Shown: positions 1 to 9,064, numbered from the stretch's first letter. The stretch: 64,000 nt of DNA from Klebsiella sp. WP3-W18-ESBL-02 (GCF_014168815.1 NZ_AP021972.1:3844001-3908000); one strand, 5' to 3'. The notes: generated by a model not told the origin, from the letters alone. Numbers and translations: made by a program.

Positions 1-732
1 GCTGGCGTACCAGCCGGCGTTAAAGTCGGCAAAGCGGTAAATCGGCGCCGTATAGTTAGCCGGATAATTCAGCAGATGGTATGTACCAAACCACAGACCG
101 CCGCGCAGGGAGAACACTTCCTGGCGTACGGTGCCGCTCATTCTCCACGGGTAGTTGTCCTGATGCTGCTCGGCAAACGCAATGCTGACCTGCATCGGGC
201 CGCCGGTGTGTACCGGGTTCAGCGAGCCAAACAGCTTCTGTCCCATTGGCACCATGCCGATGAAATCATCAAATATCGCGCTCAGCTGCTTTTCGGTTTT
301 CACGTTGTCCAATCGCTCGCTGTAGCTTTTGCCATTCGGCGAGTTAATTTTCAGCGCGGTGTGTACCAGAAAGACCGGAATATGCATCTTCTCTGCCCGC
401 CGGTCGATCTCCTGCCAGGCTATTTTGCTAAGGTTCGGCACCGCCGGGTCGGACTGGTAGTTCGACTCCTGCTGCGCCACCGCCAGCACCGCACAGATGT
501 TTTCTTCCGTAGGTGCCAGCTTCTGGCTGTCGAAGGTTTTCGCCAGCGCCTGCGCCCAGGCATCCCTGTCCTTTACGCTGGCCGGCATTTTTTGCCGCAC
601 GACGCTTGCCACATCAACCGGTTTTTCGCCCTCTTTCAGCGTGGGCGCCTGCTGGCTGGTACAGGCGCTTAATAGCGCGGCAGCCAGCAGGGTAAGAGAA
701 AACGAACGGTACCGCGTTGTGGCTATCGCCAT
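1..732 (-). CDS. yaiW: YaiW-like outer-membrane lipoprotein (DUF1615), 3' end cut by window edge
   Basis: Translation from the ATG at 730-732 begins MAIATTRYRSFSLTLL and reaches a lipobox (LLSAC) with the lipidated Cys at about residue 24, so the product is a lipoprotein. The rest matches my memory of the DUF1615/YaiW family, including a conserved stretch around NICAVLAVAQQESNY that resembles a lysozyme-like helix. In E. coli YaiW is a surface-exposed lipoprotein that works with SbmA in uptake of proline-rich peptides. It lies 33 bp downstream of sbmA on the same strand, so the two are almost certainly co-transcribed. The C-terminus lies beyond position 1 and the gene is partial only because the window ends there. 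A Shine-Dalgarno-like AAGGAT precedes the start. Confidence 0.9.
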   Translation of the reverse strand, partial: MAIATTRYRSFSLTLLAAALLSACTSQQAPTLKEGEKPVDVASVVRQKMPASVKDRDAWAQALAKTFDSQKLAPTEENICAVLAVAQQESNYQSDPAVPNLSKIAWQEIDRRAEKMHIPVFLVHTALKINSPNGKSYSERLDNVKTEKQLSAIFDDFIGMVPMGQKLFGSLNPVHTGGPMQVSIAFAEQHQDNYPWRMSGTVRQEVFSLRGGLWFGTYHLLNYPANYTAPIYRFADFNAGWYAS

Positions 733-765
733 GGGCTATCCTTATCAAAAATAAAGGGTTATCGC

Positions 766-1989
766 TTAGCTCTGCGGCTGAACGACTTCATCCGGCAGAT
801 CTTTATTATCCAGCTCTCGCTCGAAGCTGCGCAGACGTTTGTAGATGGACATCAGTTCCACCAGCGTGGTCCAGGAGCTGATCAGGTACTGGAACGATCC
901 GCGTACCTGACCAAAGACGTTGGTTATCTGCGTCATCAGACCGAGCGTAATCGTACCGGCAACAATCGACGGAAACAGCAGGAACAGGCCGAAAACGTTA
1001 TCGACCTGCAGGTACAAAATGCGGGCGATGTTGAAGTACATATAGTGGAAATAGAGGCGGAAATAGTTGCGGCGCACCGCGCTGAACAGCTCGCATACGG
1101 TCGGTGGCGTCGCGCGAGTGGCGTCATCTTCACCGTAGACCAGCTCTTTACGATAAGCCGCTTCGACGCGCTGATTTTTAAAGTTCAGCCCTGGCAGCTT
1201 AATCCCCACCACCGCCAGCATCCCGGTCCCCATCAGCGACCAGACGATCGCGGCAATCACCAACCCATACGGGACGTGGCCGACAATCGGCAGGTCCGGT
1301 ACGTGCGCGGAAAGCGACACCAGCACCGGCAAGAAGGCAATCAGAGTCATGATGGCATTGATAAAGCTGGTGCCCATATCCTCCAGCGTCGAGGCGAAGC
1401 GCATGGTGTCTTCCTGCACACGCTGGGCCGCCCCTTCAATATGGCGCAGGTGCTGCCAGTGGGCCATGTAGTGTTCGTTCATCGCGGTACGCCAGCGGAA
1501 AACATAGTGGCTCACGAAGAAGTTGTTCAGCACGCCAATCACGACGGCAATCAGCGCAATCCCGAGGAAGATACCGATCTCCTGATAGAACTGATTAATC
1601 GATACCTTGTTCGGCGAAGCCAGCGCGGTCTGGATCAAATCGTAGAACGGCGCATACCAGGCGTTGATGGCAACCCCCACTTCGACCATAAACCAGGTTA
1701 CGAAGATAATCAGCGCAGTGCCCAGAATCGACCAGTACTGCCAGCGGTGCGGGCTGCGGATAAACCAATAGCCGGCAAACAGCGCAACGCAAATCAGATA
1801 GTAGGCGTAGAACACGAGGTAGTTCAGCGACCAAAAGCGCGCAGCGCTAATCGGCACATCGGCACTTGCGCCGGTGAGACGCAGCAGCCAGCTGCCGCCG
1901 CCCGCCTGCCAGAAAATGACCGCAATCATTGCCCAAATAAACGCCGAGAGAAAAAAGGGTCCCGGCTTGGGGAAAAAAGACTTAAACAT
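766..1989 (-). CDS. sbmA: SbmA peptide antibiotic transporter
   Basis: 407 residues, close to the 406 of E. coli SbmA. SbmA is a proton-driven inner-membrane importer of microcin B17, microcin J25, bleomycin and proline-rich antimicrobial peptides, related to the membrane half of BacA/ABC exporters but without a nucleotide-binding domain. The protein shows about seven or eight hydrophobic segments (for example around residues 12-30, 55-75, 87-105, 140-165, 210-225 and 240-262) and the family sequence FRWRTAMNEHYMAHW near residue 172. A GGAGAG ribosome site precedes the start. A sigma-E type promoter lies about 110 bp upstream, and yaiW follows directly. Confidence 0.96.
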   Translation of the reverse strand: MFKSFFPKPGPFFLSAFIWAMIAVIFWQAGGGSWLLRLTGASADVPISAARFWSLNYLVFYAYYLICVALFAGYWFIRSPHRWQYWSILGTALIIFVTWFMVEVGVAINAWYAPFYDLIQTALASPNKVSINQFYQEIGIFLGIALIAVVIGVLNNFFVSHYVFRWRTAMNEHYMAHWQHLRHIEGAAQRVQEDTMRFASTLEDMGTSFINAIMTLIAFLPVLVSLSAHVPDLPIVGHVPYGLVIAAIVWSLMGTGMLAVVGIKLPGLNFKNQRVEAAYRKELVYGEDDATRATPPTVCELFSAVRRNYFRLYFHYMYFNIARILYLQVDNVFGLFLLFPSIVAGTITLGLMTQITNVFGQVRGSFQYLISSWTTLVELMSIYKRLRSFERELDNKDLPDEVVQPQS

Positions 1990-2319
1990 AGTGCTCTCCT
2001 GCTTACTTCTTATGGTTTTGCTTTATGCTGTGACAACAGAATACCGCTACGGATCGTTTTTACCGTAAAGAGGTATTAAGCAATGTAACGTGCTATCAGA
2101 CCGGAAAATGTCGCCAGAGTTCGCCGGCGGTCGCTGTCACTATCATACGCGCCGGATCACAAAAGTGCGTATTCACTGCGATGAATAATCAGCGTATTTA
2201 CGCTCGGTTACGTTTTTCCCGCTATCATACCGATTTATGGCGCTGTGCCTGATGCCGATTCGCGGTATTTTTAGTATAAATACGCGTTACTTTCCCATTT
2301 CAATTCATGGATGCTTCCG
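1990..2319. other. Divergent intergenic region sbmA/ampH
   Basis: About 330 bp without a gene separate the divergent starts of sbmA and ampH. It contains the sigma-E type promoter listed separately for sbmA. The ampH-proximal part is AT-rich (around 2265-2310) and probably holds the ampH promoter, but I could not pick one convincing hexamer pair. Confidence 0.6.
2096..2122 (-). promoter_or_regulatory. Sigma-E (RpoE) type promoter for sbmA-yaiW
   Basis: Read on the minus strand there is GAACTC at 2122-2117, a 16-bp spacer, then TCTGA at 2100-2096. This fits the RpoE consensus (GGAACTT, 15-16 bp, GTCTAA) closely. It lies about 107 bp upstream of the sbmA start. In E. coli the sbmA-yaiW operon is a known envelope-stress (sigma-E) target, which supports the assignment. 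Confidence 0.75.
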
Positions 2320-3483
2320 TTGAAACGTAGTCTGTTTTTTTCTGCCGCGCTGTGCGTGGCGTCATTGACCTCGGTGCAGGCTGCGCAACCCCAGCCCCTC
2401 ACCGCTCCCGCGTTTGCGTCCGATATTGTTGACCGCTACGCCAACCATATTTATTACGGTAGCGGCGCGACAGGCATGGCGCTGGTGGTGATCGACGGCA
2501 ACCAGCGAGTGTTTCGCAGCTTTGGCGAAACCCGGCCGGGCAACAACGTGCATCCGCAGCTCGACTCGGTGATTCGTATTGCCTCACTGAGCAAGCTAAT
2601 GACCAGCGAAATGCTGGTTAAGCTGCTCGACCTGGGCGTCGTGAAGCTTGACGATCCGCTGAGCAAATATGCTCCATCGGGTGCCAGCGTTCCAACCTAT
2701 AACGGCACACCGATTACGCTGGTGAATCTGGCGACCCATACCAGCTCCCTGCCGCGCGAACAGCCCGGCGGTGCGGCGCATCGCCCGGTTTTCGTCTGGC
2801 CGACGCAGTCTCAGCGCTGGAGCTACCTGTCGACGGCAAAACTGCACGCCGCGCCGGGATCGCAGGCCAGCTACTCTAATCTCGCCTTTGACCTGCTGGC
2901 CGACGCGCTGGGCAACGCCGCGCACAAGCCGTATCCGCAGCTGTTCGAAGAGCAAATCACCCGCCCGCTGGGCATGAAAGACACCACCTTTACGCCGTCG
3001 CCGGACCAGTGTGGCCGTCTGATGGTGGCAGAGAAAGGCGCCAGCCCGTGTAATAACACGCTGGCGGCAATGGGCAGCGGCGGCGTTTATTCAACGCCGG
3101 GCGACATGATGCGCTGGATGCAGCAGTATCTGTCATCCGACTTCTACCGCCGCAGCAGCCAGGCTGACCGCATGCAGACGCTGGTCTACAAGCGCAACCA
3201 ACTGACCCGCGTGATCGGCATGGACGTGCCGGGCCACGCCGACGCGCTGGGCCTGGGCTGGGTCTATATGGCGCCGAAAAACGGTCGCCCGGGTATTATT
3301 CAGAAAACCGGCGGCGGCGGCGGCTTTATCACCTATATGGCGATGATTCCGCAGTCTAACGTCGGCGCGTTTGTGGTCGTCACCCGTTCGCCACTCACCC
3401 GCTTCGTCAATATGAGCGACGGAATTAACGAACTGGTGGCCGAACTGAGCGGCAATAAAGCCGACGTCATTCCCGCCTCTTAA
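2320..3483 (+). CDS. ampH: AmpH penicillin-binding protein / beta-lactamase-family DD-peptidase
   Basis: A class C beta-lactamase fold enzyme; E. coli AmpH is a periplasmic DD-carboxypeptidase/endopeptidase involved in peptidoglycan recycling. Visible catalytic motifs are SLSK (Ser-x-x-Lys), YSN (Tyr-x-Asn) and KTG in the third box followed by a glycine run. A signal peptide ends near VQAAQ. I prefer the TTG at 2320 because the protein then begins with the KRSLFFS sequence seen at the E. coli N-terminus, and a GGATG ribosome-binding sequence lies at the right distance. An ATG at 2311 in the same frame would add three residues but has no ribosome site. It converges with iprA and the two coding ends overlap by 4 bp. 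Confidence 0.95.
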   Translation: MKRSLFFSAALCVASLTSVQAAQPQPLTAPAFASDIVDRYANHIYYGSGATGMALVVIDGNQRVFRSFGETRPGNNVHPQLDSVIRIASLSKLMTSEMLVKLLDLGVVKLDDPLSKYAPSGASVPTYNGTPITLVNLATHTSSLPREQPGGAAHRPVFVWPTQSQRWSYLSTAKLHAAPGSQASYSNLAFDLLADALGNAAHKPYPQLFEEQITRPLGMKDTTFTPSPDQCGRLMVAEKGASPCNNTLAAMGSGGVYSTPGDMMRWMQQYLSSDFYRRSSQADRMQTLVYKRNQLTRVIGMDVPGHADALGLGWVYMAPKNGRPGIIQKTGGGGGFITYMAMIPQSNVGAFVVVTRSPLTRFVNMSDGINELVAELSGNKADVIPAS

Positions 3484-4106
3484 TATTCCAAAGGCAAACG
3501 CGTGATGCCCACGAGTTTGCCTTTTTCCATCTGGATATAGTCGCCCTTGCGCAGCGCCGCCAGCACCTCGGCAATAACCGATCGCGAAATTCGAGTACGC
3601 TGCTGAATATAATTCAGCACACCAATACGTGAGCGTAAATTATCGTCCCAGCCGAGCATCATCAATAACGTCTCGCGGATCTGATGATAATGATTAGCGC
3701 CAATCAGCTGCTTATCGCGCAGCTCCAGCAGCCGGGTTTGCCAGGCCATCCAATAAAAGGCTTCTCGCCACAGCTGATAGCGGTCGAGACACTGCAGCGT
3801 CTCTTTTGCCGGCAGGGAATAGCCCCGGCATTCGACTTCGGCCGTGAGCGAATAATAATGATGAATCGGGCTAGCCGCCGCCGCGAGACCAAAGATTGAC
3901 GGCCCCTGGACCACGCCAAAGAGAATCGCGTGGTTTTGCCGATGCAGCGACACCGCGCCTTTTTGCAACACGATCGTCGTGTCGCTCAGCGATTGCTCAT
4001 CCGACAGCAAGCGCTGCCCCGGCATCAGGTTAAAGCTCACGCCACGCGGCGCCAGATGTTTATCCAGCGTGACAAACTCGTCATGCGGCTTGGTTAAATA
4101 AGGCAT
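3480..4106 (-). CDS. iprA: IprA/YaiV-like winged-helix regulator
   Basis: About 208 residues from the ATG at 4104-4106. The C-terminal part (RSRIGVLNYIQQRTRISRS, then VIAEVLAALRKGDYIQ) is a CRP-like winged helix and closely matches YaiV, renamed IprA, a regulator affecting oxidative-stress resistance in Salmonella. The N-terminal part is a degenerate cyclic-nucleotide-binding fold with no obvious cAMP pocket. The start is uncertain: upstream ATGs at 4133 and 4148 are in frame, but comparison with E. coli YaiV favours the one given. The gene overlaps the end of ampH tail to tail, the usual neighbour. Confidence 0.85.
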   Translation of the reverse strand: MPYLTKPHDEFVTLDKHLAPRGVSFNLMPGQRLLSDEQSLSDTTIVLQKGAVSLHRQNHAILFGVVQGPSIFGLAAAASPIHHYYSLTAEVECRGYSLPAKETLQCLDRYQLWREAFYWMAWQTRLLELRDKQLIGANHYHQIRETLLMMLGWDDNLRSRIGVLNYIQQRTRISRSVIAEVLAALRKGDYIQMEKGKLVGITRLPLEY

Positions 4107-4499
4107 ATTTGCGATCCATGCAATGACACCCATCTTCGTGACGGGCATAGCGTTCTAATCAATACAGAAAACAGTCCGACTCTGTATGCTCAAGGTCCGA
4201 AAAAGCACCTGCTCAACATAATAAAAAACTTTCACTCTGAGTACAGTAAAAAAAATCAAAAAAAGGTTTCAGTCAACGTTATTTCGCCCCCAGGTCAATA
4301 ATGCAATAAATATTAAAAATACATTCAGGTGAAGCAATAGATATTAATTATTTATGTCCCGCAACAGGCGTTAAGGAATAACGTCATGCCTCCGGCGCCC
4401 GCCGGGCCGTACGTCACGTAAAACCACCACTTTAGTAAAACATCTTCTCCCTGATTCGGTTACAATAGACGTCCTTGTTTCACAAACATCAGGCATACC
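4107..4499. other. Intergenic region iprA/hemB
   Basis: Nearly 400 bp without a convincing gene between the divergent iprA and hemB. A TACAAT at 4461-4466 is a plausible -10 element for hemB, though I see no good -35 partner. A GC-rich hairpin (CCGGCG, two-base loop, CGCCGG) lies at 4392-4405. The rest is AT-rich and has no coding character. Confidence 0.5.
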
Positions 4500-5474
4500 A
4501 TGACAGACTTACTCCATCGCCCCCGCCGCCTGCGCAAATCCGCTGCGCTGCGCGCTATGTTTGAAGAGACAACACTGAGCTTAAACGACCTGGTGTTGCC
4601 GATCTTTGTTGAAGAAGAAATCAACGATTACAAAGCCATCGAAGCCATGCCGGGCGTGATGCGCATTCCAGAAAAACATCTGGCGCGCGAAATTGAACGC
4701 ATTGCTAACGCCGGTATTCGCTCGGTGATGACCTTTGGAATTTCACACCATACCGACGATACCGGCAGCGATGCGTGGAAAGAAGACGGTCTGGTGGCGC
4801 GCATGTCGCGCATCTGCAAACAAACCGTGCCGGAAATGATCGTCATGTCCGACACCTGCTTCTGCGAATACACATCGCACGGCCACTGCGGCGTGCTGTG
4901 CGATCACGGCGTGGACAACGACCTGACGCTGGCCAACCTCGGCAAACAGGCGGTCGTAGCCGCCGCGGCGGGCGCGGACTTTATCGCCCCTTCTGCCGCC
5001 ATGGACGGTCAGGTGCAGGCCATTCGCCAGGCGCTGGACGCGGCGGGCTTTACCGATACCGCCATTATGTCCTACTCCACCAAATTCGCGTCTTCTTTCT
5101 ACGGCCCGTTCCGTGAAGCGGCGGGTACCGCGCTGAAGGGCGACCGTAAAACCTACCAGATGAACCCGATGAACCGCCGCGAGGCGATCCGTGAGTCTCT
5201 GCTGGATGAAGCCCAGGGCGCCGACTGCCTGATGGTCAAACCGGCTGGCGCATACCTTGATATCCTGCGCGATATCCGCGAGCGCACCGAGTTGCCTATT
5301 GGCGCCTACCAGGTCAGCGGCGAATACGCGATGATCAAATTCGCCGCCCAGGCTGGCGCCATTGACGAAGAAAAAGTGGTCCTCGAAAGCCTTGGCGCCA
5401 TTAAACGCGCGGGCGCGGATCTCATCTTTAGTTATTTCGCCCTCGATTTAGCCGAAAAGAAAATTCTGCGTTAA
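4500..5474 (+). CDS. hemB: Delta-aminolevulinic acid dehydratase (porphobilinogen synthase)
   Basis: 324 residues, full length for the family. HemB condenses two 5-aminolevulinate molecules to porphobilinogen in cytosolic tetrapyrrole synthesis. The zinc-site cysteines are all present at residues 120, 122 and 130 (TCFCEYTSHGHC). Both active-site lysine regions are visible: SYSTKFASSFYGP and LMVKPAGAYLD, the latter carrying the Schiff-base lysine. A rho-independent terminator follows 8 bp after the stop. Confidence 0.98.
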   Translation: MTDLLHRPRRLRKSAALRAMFEETTLSLNDLVLPIFVEEEINDYKAIEAMPGVMRIPEKHLAREIERIANAGIRSVMTFGISHHTDDTGSDAWKEDGLVARMSRICKQTVPEMIVMSDTCFCEYTSHGHCGVLCDHGVDNDLTLANLGKQAVVAAAAGADFIAPSAAMDGQVQAIRQALDAAGFTDTAIMSYSTKFASSFYGPFREAAGTALKGDRKTYQMNPMNRREAIRESLLDEAQGADCLMVKPAGAYLDILRDIRERTELPIGAYQVSGEYAMIKFAAQAGAIDEEKVVLESLGAIKRAGADLIFSYFALDLAEKKILR

Positions 5475-5482
5475 TCCCCTTA

Positions 5483-5507
5483 ACGCCCCGCTTTGCGGGG
5501 CGTTTTG
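5483..5507 (+). terminator. Rho-independent terminator of hemB
   Basis: A 9-bp perfect stem ACGCCCCGC / GCGGGGCGT with a TTT loop, followed by TTTT, begins 8 bp past the hemB stop codon. Confidence 0.9.
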
Positions 5508-5585
5508 TCATAAAACGTCACCAAACCGCCATCTAAACGACATCTCGCGCTTCTACTGTCACAGCAGGACAGAGGAGGAGCCGCT

Positions 5586-7292
5586 ATGTTTAGTCTCGAC
5601 AACGTTATCGACGACCTGTGGCCGGAAGCAAGGCCTGCCCCCTGGCAAAAGAAAATACTGCGTACGCTGCTGCATGAAGCCGAATTTCAGCAATTCGCCG
5701 ACCTCCATCGCCACCTGAAGGGGCTGGATACGGTCGAGCAGGTGCTGGAGCACCTCAATATCCACTGCGATATCCCGGTACGTAGCCTGGAACAAATCCC
5801 CGAGCAGGGCCCGCTGGTGATTATCGCCAACCACCCTACCGGCACCCTCGACGGCCTGGCGCTGCTCTATGCCGTCTCCCGCGTTCGCCGCGACGTTAAA
5901 GTCGTCACTAATCGTATGCTGACCCATCTTGGGCCGCTGAGTTCGCTGTTTATCCCGGTGGATAACATCAATGGCCGCACCGCAAAATCGGCGCTCCAGC
6001 AAATGGACAACCAGCTGCACAACGGCGGCGTGCTGATCTTCTTCCCAGCCGGCGAAGTTTCGCGCCTGACGCCTCGCGGTATCCGCGACAAAAAATGGCA
6101 CTCGGGATTCATCAAACTGGCCGCAAAATACCGCGCCCCGCTGCTGCCCGTGTGGATTGATGCGCACAACAGCGCGCTGTTTTACGTCAGCGCACTGCTG
6201 TCTAAAAATCTGCCGCTGCTGCTGCTCATGCAGCAGATGTTCCGGCGGCGTAACAGCCGTCTGCCGGTGACAATCGGCGAACAAATTAGCGGATCTGCGT
6301 GGTTTAACGCGCAGTCCACCCCGCGCGAGATGACCGAGCGCTGCTACCGTCACGTACAGCGCCTCGGCAAGGGCCTGCCGGGGGTGTTTAAAACCGAAAG
6401 CGCCATCGCCCGCCCGGAGCCCCGCGCTCTGCTCAAGCGTGAACTGAGCCAGGCGGAATGTCTGGGACGCACCGCGGACGGTAAGGCCATCTATTTGTGG
6501 CAGCGCAACGGCCAGGAAGAGGCGCCGCTGCTGCGCGAGCTGGGCCGGCTGCGTGAGATTGCCTTTCGTGCCGTAGGCGAAGGCAGCGGCAAGCGCCGCG
6601 ATGTGGACGGCTATGATGATGACTATCTGCATTTGATTCTGTGGGATGAAGACGATCTGGAAATTGTCGGCGCCTACCGCTTTATGCCCACCGCGATGCA
6701 GCTGGAAAAGCGCGGCCTGGAAGGCATCTACAGCTACAGCCTGTTCCACTACGATCGACGCATGGACGACATTCTCCAGCACGGCATTGAGCTGGGGCGC
6801 AGCTTTATTCAGCCGCGCTACTGGGGCCGACGCGGGCTGGACTACCTGTGGTCCGGCATCGGCGCCTACCTGGCGCGCTACCCGCACTATCGCTATCTGT
6901 TCGGCCCGGTATCGATTTCCGGCGGCCTGCCGCCGTCGGCGCGCGATCTGCTGGTGGCGTTTTATCGTCTGTGGTTCCCGGCCACGCATCCGCTGGCCGA
7001 ATCGCGCCGTCCTTACCCGGCGTCGCTACCCGACGTGCTGGCGCAGTTTGGCGGAGAAGACTACAGCGACGATCTGACGCGGTTGAAATCGCTGCTGGGC
7101 AACCTCGGCTGCGCCATTCCACCGCTCTACAAACAGTATTCAGAAGTCTGTGAACCCGGCGGCGTACAGTTTATCGATTTTGGCAGCGATCCGGCGTTTA
7201 ACAACTGCGTGGATGGGCTGGTGCTGGTGGATTTAACCTATCTGAAGGCGAATCGGTATCAGCGGTATATCGGCGCGCATTTAGGTTTGTAG
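5586..7292 (+). CDS. Two-domain acyltransferase (PlsC-like + GNAT/OlsB-like), probable ornithine lipid synthase OlsF
   Basis: 568 residues with two acyltransferase modules. The N-terminal part (about 60-260) is a lysophospholipid-acyltransferase fold with the NHPTGTLDG block at 82-90 and FPAGEVSR at 153-160, the two signature motifs of this hemolysin/OlsA-like group. The C-terminal part (about 285-568) looks like the OlsB-type N-acyltransferase, with a GNAT-like EIVGAYRFMP strand near 355. This order and size match OlsF, described in Serratia, which makes ornithine lipids from ornithine by itself. The alternative is an uncharacterised 'putative hemolysin' acyltransferase. It lies between hemB and tauD, which are adjacent in E. 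coli K-12. AGAGGAGG gives a strong ribosome site. Confidence 0.65.
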   Translation: MFSLDNVIDDLWPEARPAPWQKKILRTLLHEAEFQQFADLHRHLKGLDTVEQVLEHLNIHCDIPVRSLEQIPEQGPLVIIANHPTGTLDGLALLYAVSRVRRDVKVVTNRMLTHLGPLSSLFIPVDNINGRTAKSALQQMDNQLHNGGVLIFFPAGEVSRLTPRGIRDKKWHSGFIKLAAKYRAPLLPVWIDAHNSALFYVSALLSKNLPLLLLMQQMFRRRNSRLPVTIGEQISGSAWFNAQSTPREMTERCYRHVQRLGKGLPGVFKTESAIARPEPRALLKRELSQAECLGRTADGKAIYLWQRNGQEEAPLLRELGRLREIAFRAVGEGSGKRRDVDGYDDDYLHLILWDEDDLEIVGAYRFMPTAMQLEKRGLEGIYSYSLFHYDRRMDDILQHGIELGRSFIQPRYWGRRGLDYLWSGIGAYLARYPHYRYLFGPVSISGGLPPSARDLLVAFYRLWFPATHPLAESRRPYPASLPDVLAQFGGEDYSDDLTRLKSLLGNLGCAIPPLYKQYSEVCEPGGVQFIDFGSDPAFNNCVDGLVLVDLTYLKANRYQRYIGAHLGL

Positions 7293-7365
7293 GCCGGACA
7301 GGGCGTTTACGCCGCCATCCGGCACGGTGCCGTATTATGCCGGATGGCGCTACGCTTATCCGGCC
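7293..7365. repeat. REP / palindromic-unit pair (BIME)
   Basis: Two inverted palindromic units, GCCGGACAGGGCG...GCCATCCGGC at about 7293-7323 and GCCGGATGGCG...TTATCCGGC at about 7339-7365. They lie between the convergent olsF-like gene and tauD and probably stabilise or terminate both transcripts. Confidence 0.85.
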
Positions 7366-7388
7366 GACAATCGGCGCCTGTCAGGAAC

Positions 7389-8240
7389 TCACGGCGCACG
7401 ATAAAACGGCTTATCTCCCAGAATGGTCGCCCGGTGCATAATGCGTCGCTGCGGCAGATAATCGGCGTTGGCGTAATGCTGCGTGACGCGGTTATCCCAA
7501 ATGGCCACGTCGTTCGGCTGCCAGCGCCAGCGCACCTGAAACTCCGGCTTCGTCAGGTGGGCAAACAGGAAGCCCAGCAGCGCCTCGCTCTCTTTCTCCG
7601 TCACATCAACAATTCGGGTAGTAAAGCCTTCGTTAACGAACAGCGCCTGCTTGCCGGTCACCGGATGCGTGCGCACCACCGGGTGTAGCAGCGGTGGGTG
7701 TTTTGCCACCGCCTCCAGCCAGCGCTGGTGCTCCTCTTCGTTTTTACGGTATTTGTATTCCTGGAACGATTTACGGAAGTCGTGCTCGGCGCGCAGACCG
7801 CTCAGCAACGCCTGCAGCGGCGCGGAGAGCGCCTCAAAGGCGGCAATGCCGCTGGTCCACAGGGTATCGCCGCCGGTAGATGGCAGCTCCTTCGCCGCCA
7901 GAATCGCCCCGGCAGGCGGCGTCTCGATAAAGGTGACGTCGGTGTGCCAGTTATCGTTATCCGGCGGATTATCGTCGTGGGTATCCAGGACAATAATCTC
8001 TTCCACGCCCGGCGCATGGGGATACACCGGGTGAATATGCAAATCACCGAAACGCTGGGCCAGCGCGCGCTGCTGTTCGGGGGTAATCTGCTGCTCGCGC
8101 AAAAAGACTACCTGATGGCGCAGCACGGCGTGGTACAGCTGTTCAAACTGATTGTCGCTCAGCGGGCGGGTAAGATCCGCACCGGAAACCTGCGCGCCGA
8201 TGTAAGGCCCCAGCGGGGTTATCGCCAGACGTTCACTCAT
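7389..8240 (-). CDS. tauD: Taurine dioxygenase TauD
   Basis: 283 residues. This Fe(II)/2-oxoglutarate dioxygenase hydroxylates taurine so that sulfite is released for sulfur assimilation. The facial triad motif is visible in NWHTDVTF (His-x-Asp), with the distal His and the 2-oxoglutarate-binding Arg in RRIMHRATILG near the C-terminus. The reading frame stays open far upstream, but the ATG at 8238-8240 gives the family N-terminus MSERLAITPLGPYIGAQ and overlaps the tauC stop by 4 bp. It is the last gene of tauABCD. Confidence 0.97.
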   Translation of the reverse strand: MSERLAITPLGPYIGAQVSGADLTRPLSDNQFEQLYHAVLRHQVVFLREQQITPEQQRALAQRFGDLHIHPVYPHAPGVEEIIVLDTHDDNPPDNDNWHTDVTFIETPPAGAILAAKELPSTGGDTLWTSGIAAFEALSAPLQALLSGLRAEHDFRKSFQEYKYRKNEEEHQRWLEAVAKHPPLLHPVVRTHPVTGKQALFVNEGFTTRIVDVTEKESEALLGFLFAHLTKPEFQVRWRWQPNDVAIWDNRVTQHYANADYLPQRRIMHRATILGDKPFYRAP

Positions 8241-9064
8241 TGTACTTCTCCATGCCAGGGGGTCAGGCGACGCTGAAGCGCACGCAGACCCAGTTCCAGA
8301 CCAAAAGCGATTATTGCAATAACGGCAATACCTGCCAGCACCACATCGGTCGCTAAAAACTCCCCGGCGGATTGCACCATAAAGCCCAGGCCGCGGGTGG
8401 CGGCAATAAGCTCGGCGGCCACCAGCGTCGACCAGCCAACGCCTAAACCAATGCGCAGGCCGGTTAATATTTCCGGCAGTGCCCCCGGTAAAATCACCCA
8501 CCACAGCACCTGCGCGCGGCTGGCGCCCAGCGACTGCGCGGCGCGGATACGCACCTGCTGCGCACTCTTCACTCCCGCCAGCGCCGACATAGCGACCGGT
8601 GCGAAAATAGCCAGATAAATCAGTAAGATTTTCGACGTTTCGCCAATACCAAACCAGATAACCATCAGCGGCAGATAGGCCAGCGGCGGCACCGGGCGAT
8701 ACAGTTCGATAATCGGATCGAGGATCCCGCGTACGGTCGGGCTTAATCCCATCGCGATGCCCACCGGGATCCCGACGATCGTTGCCGCCAGCAGGGCCAC
8801 CAGAATCCGTCCCAGGCTTGCCGCCAGATGCTGCCACAGCGTGGCGTCCATAAAGCCCTGCGGGCTGGCGATGGTCAGCAGCTTAGTCAGTACCTGTACG
8901 GGCGATGGCAGAAACAGCGGGCTTATCAGCTGCGCGGCCGCCACCGCCCACCACACCACCAGCAGCACCGCCAGGGTGAGCACGCTCAGGGTCAGATGGC
9001 GCGAAAACGGCCAGCGTAGCGCCAGCGCGCGCTGGCGCGGTTTATCGTTAATCACCACGCTCAT
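8237..9064 (-). CDS. tauC: Taurine ABC transporter permease TauC
   Basis: 275 residues, an inner-membrane permease of the SsuC/TauC type with about six membrane helices (first near residues 25-48) and the EAA cytoplasmic loop around GASRAQVLWWVILPGALPEI. It partners with TauA and TauB for import of taurine and related sulfonates under sulfate starvation. It overlaps tauD by 4 bp and meets the tauB stop by an ATGA-type overlap, so translation is coupled. Confidence 0.96.
   Translation of the reverse strand: MSVVINDKPRQRALALRWPFSRHLTLSVLTLAVLLVVWWAVAAAQLISPLFLPSPVQVLTKLLTIASPQGFMDATLWQHLAASLGRILVALLAATIVGIPVGIAMGLSPTVRGILDPIIELYRPVPPLAYLPLMVIWFGIGETSKILLIYLAIFAPVAMSALAGVKSAQQVRIRAAQSLGASRAQVLWWVILPGALPEILTGLRIGLGVGWSTLVAAELIAATRGLGFMVQSAGEFLATDVVLAGIAVIAIIAFGLELGLRALQRRLTPWHGEVQ

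Noticed and set aside
1045..2079. 344-codon open frame on the plus strand
   Set aside because: It lies opposite sbmA, and its translation is rich in His, Arg and Gln with no family signal. A shadow of sbmA.
5559..6989. 476-codon open frame on the minus strand
   Set aside because: Fully antisense to the two-domain acyltransferase. Gln/Ala/Val-rich with no recognisable domain.
7389..8837. tauD as a 482-residue fusion protein
   Set aside because: The extension only reflects an open frame through tauC in another frame. The real TauD start is at 8240.
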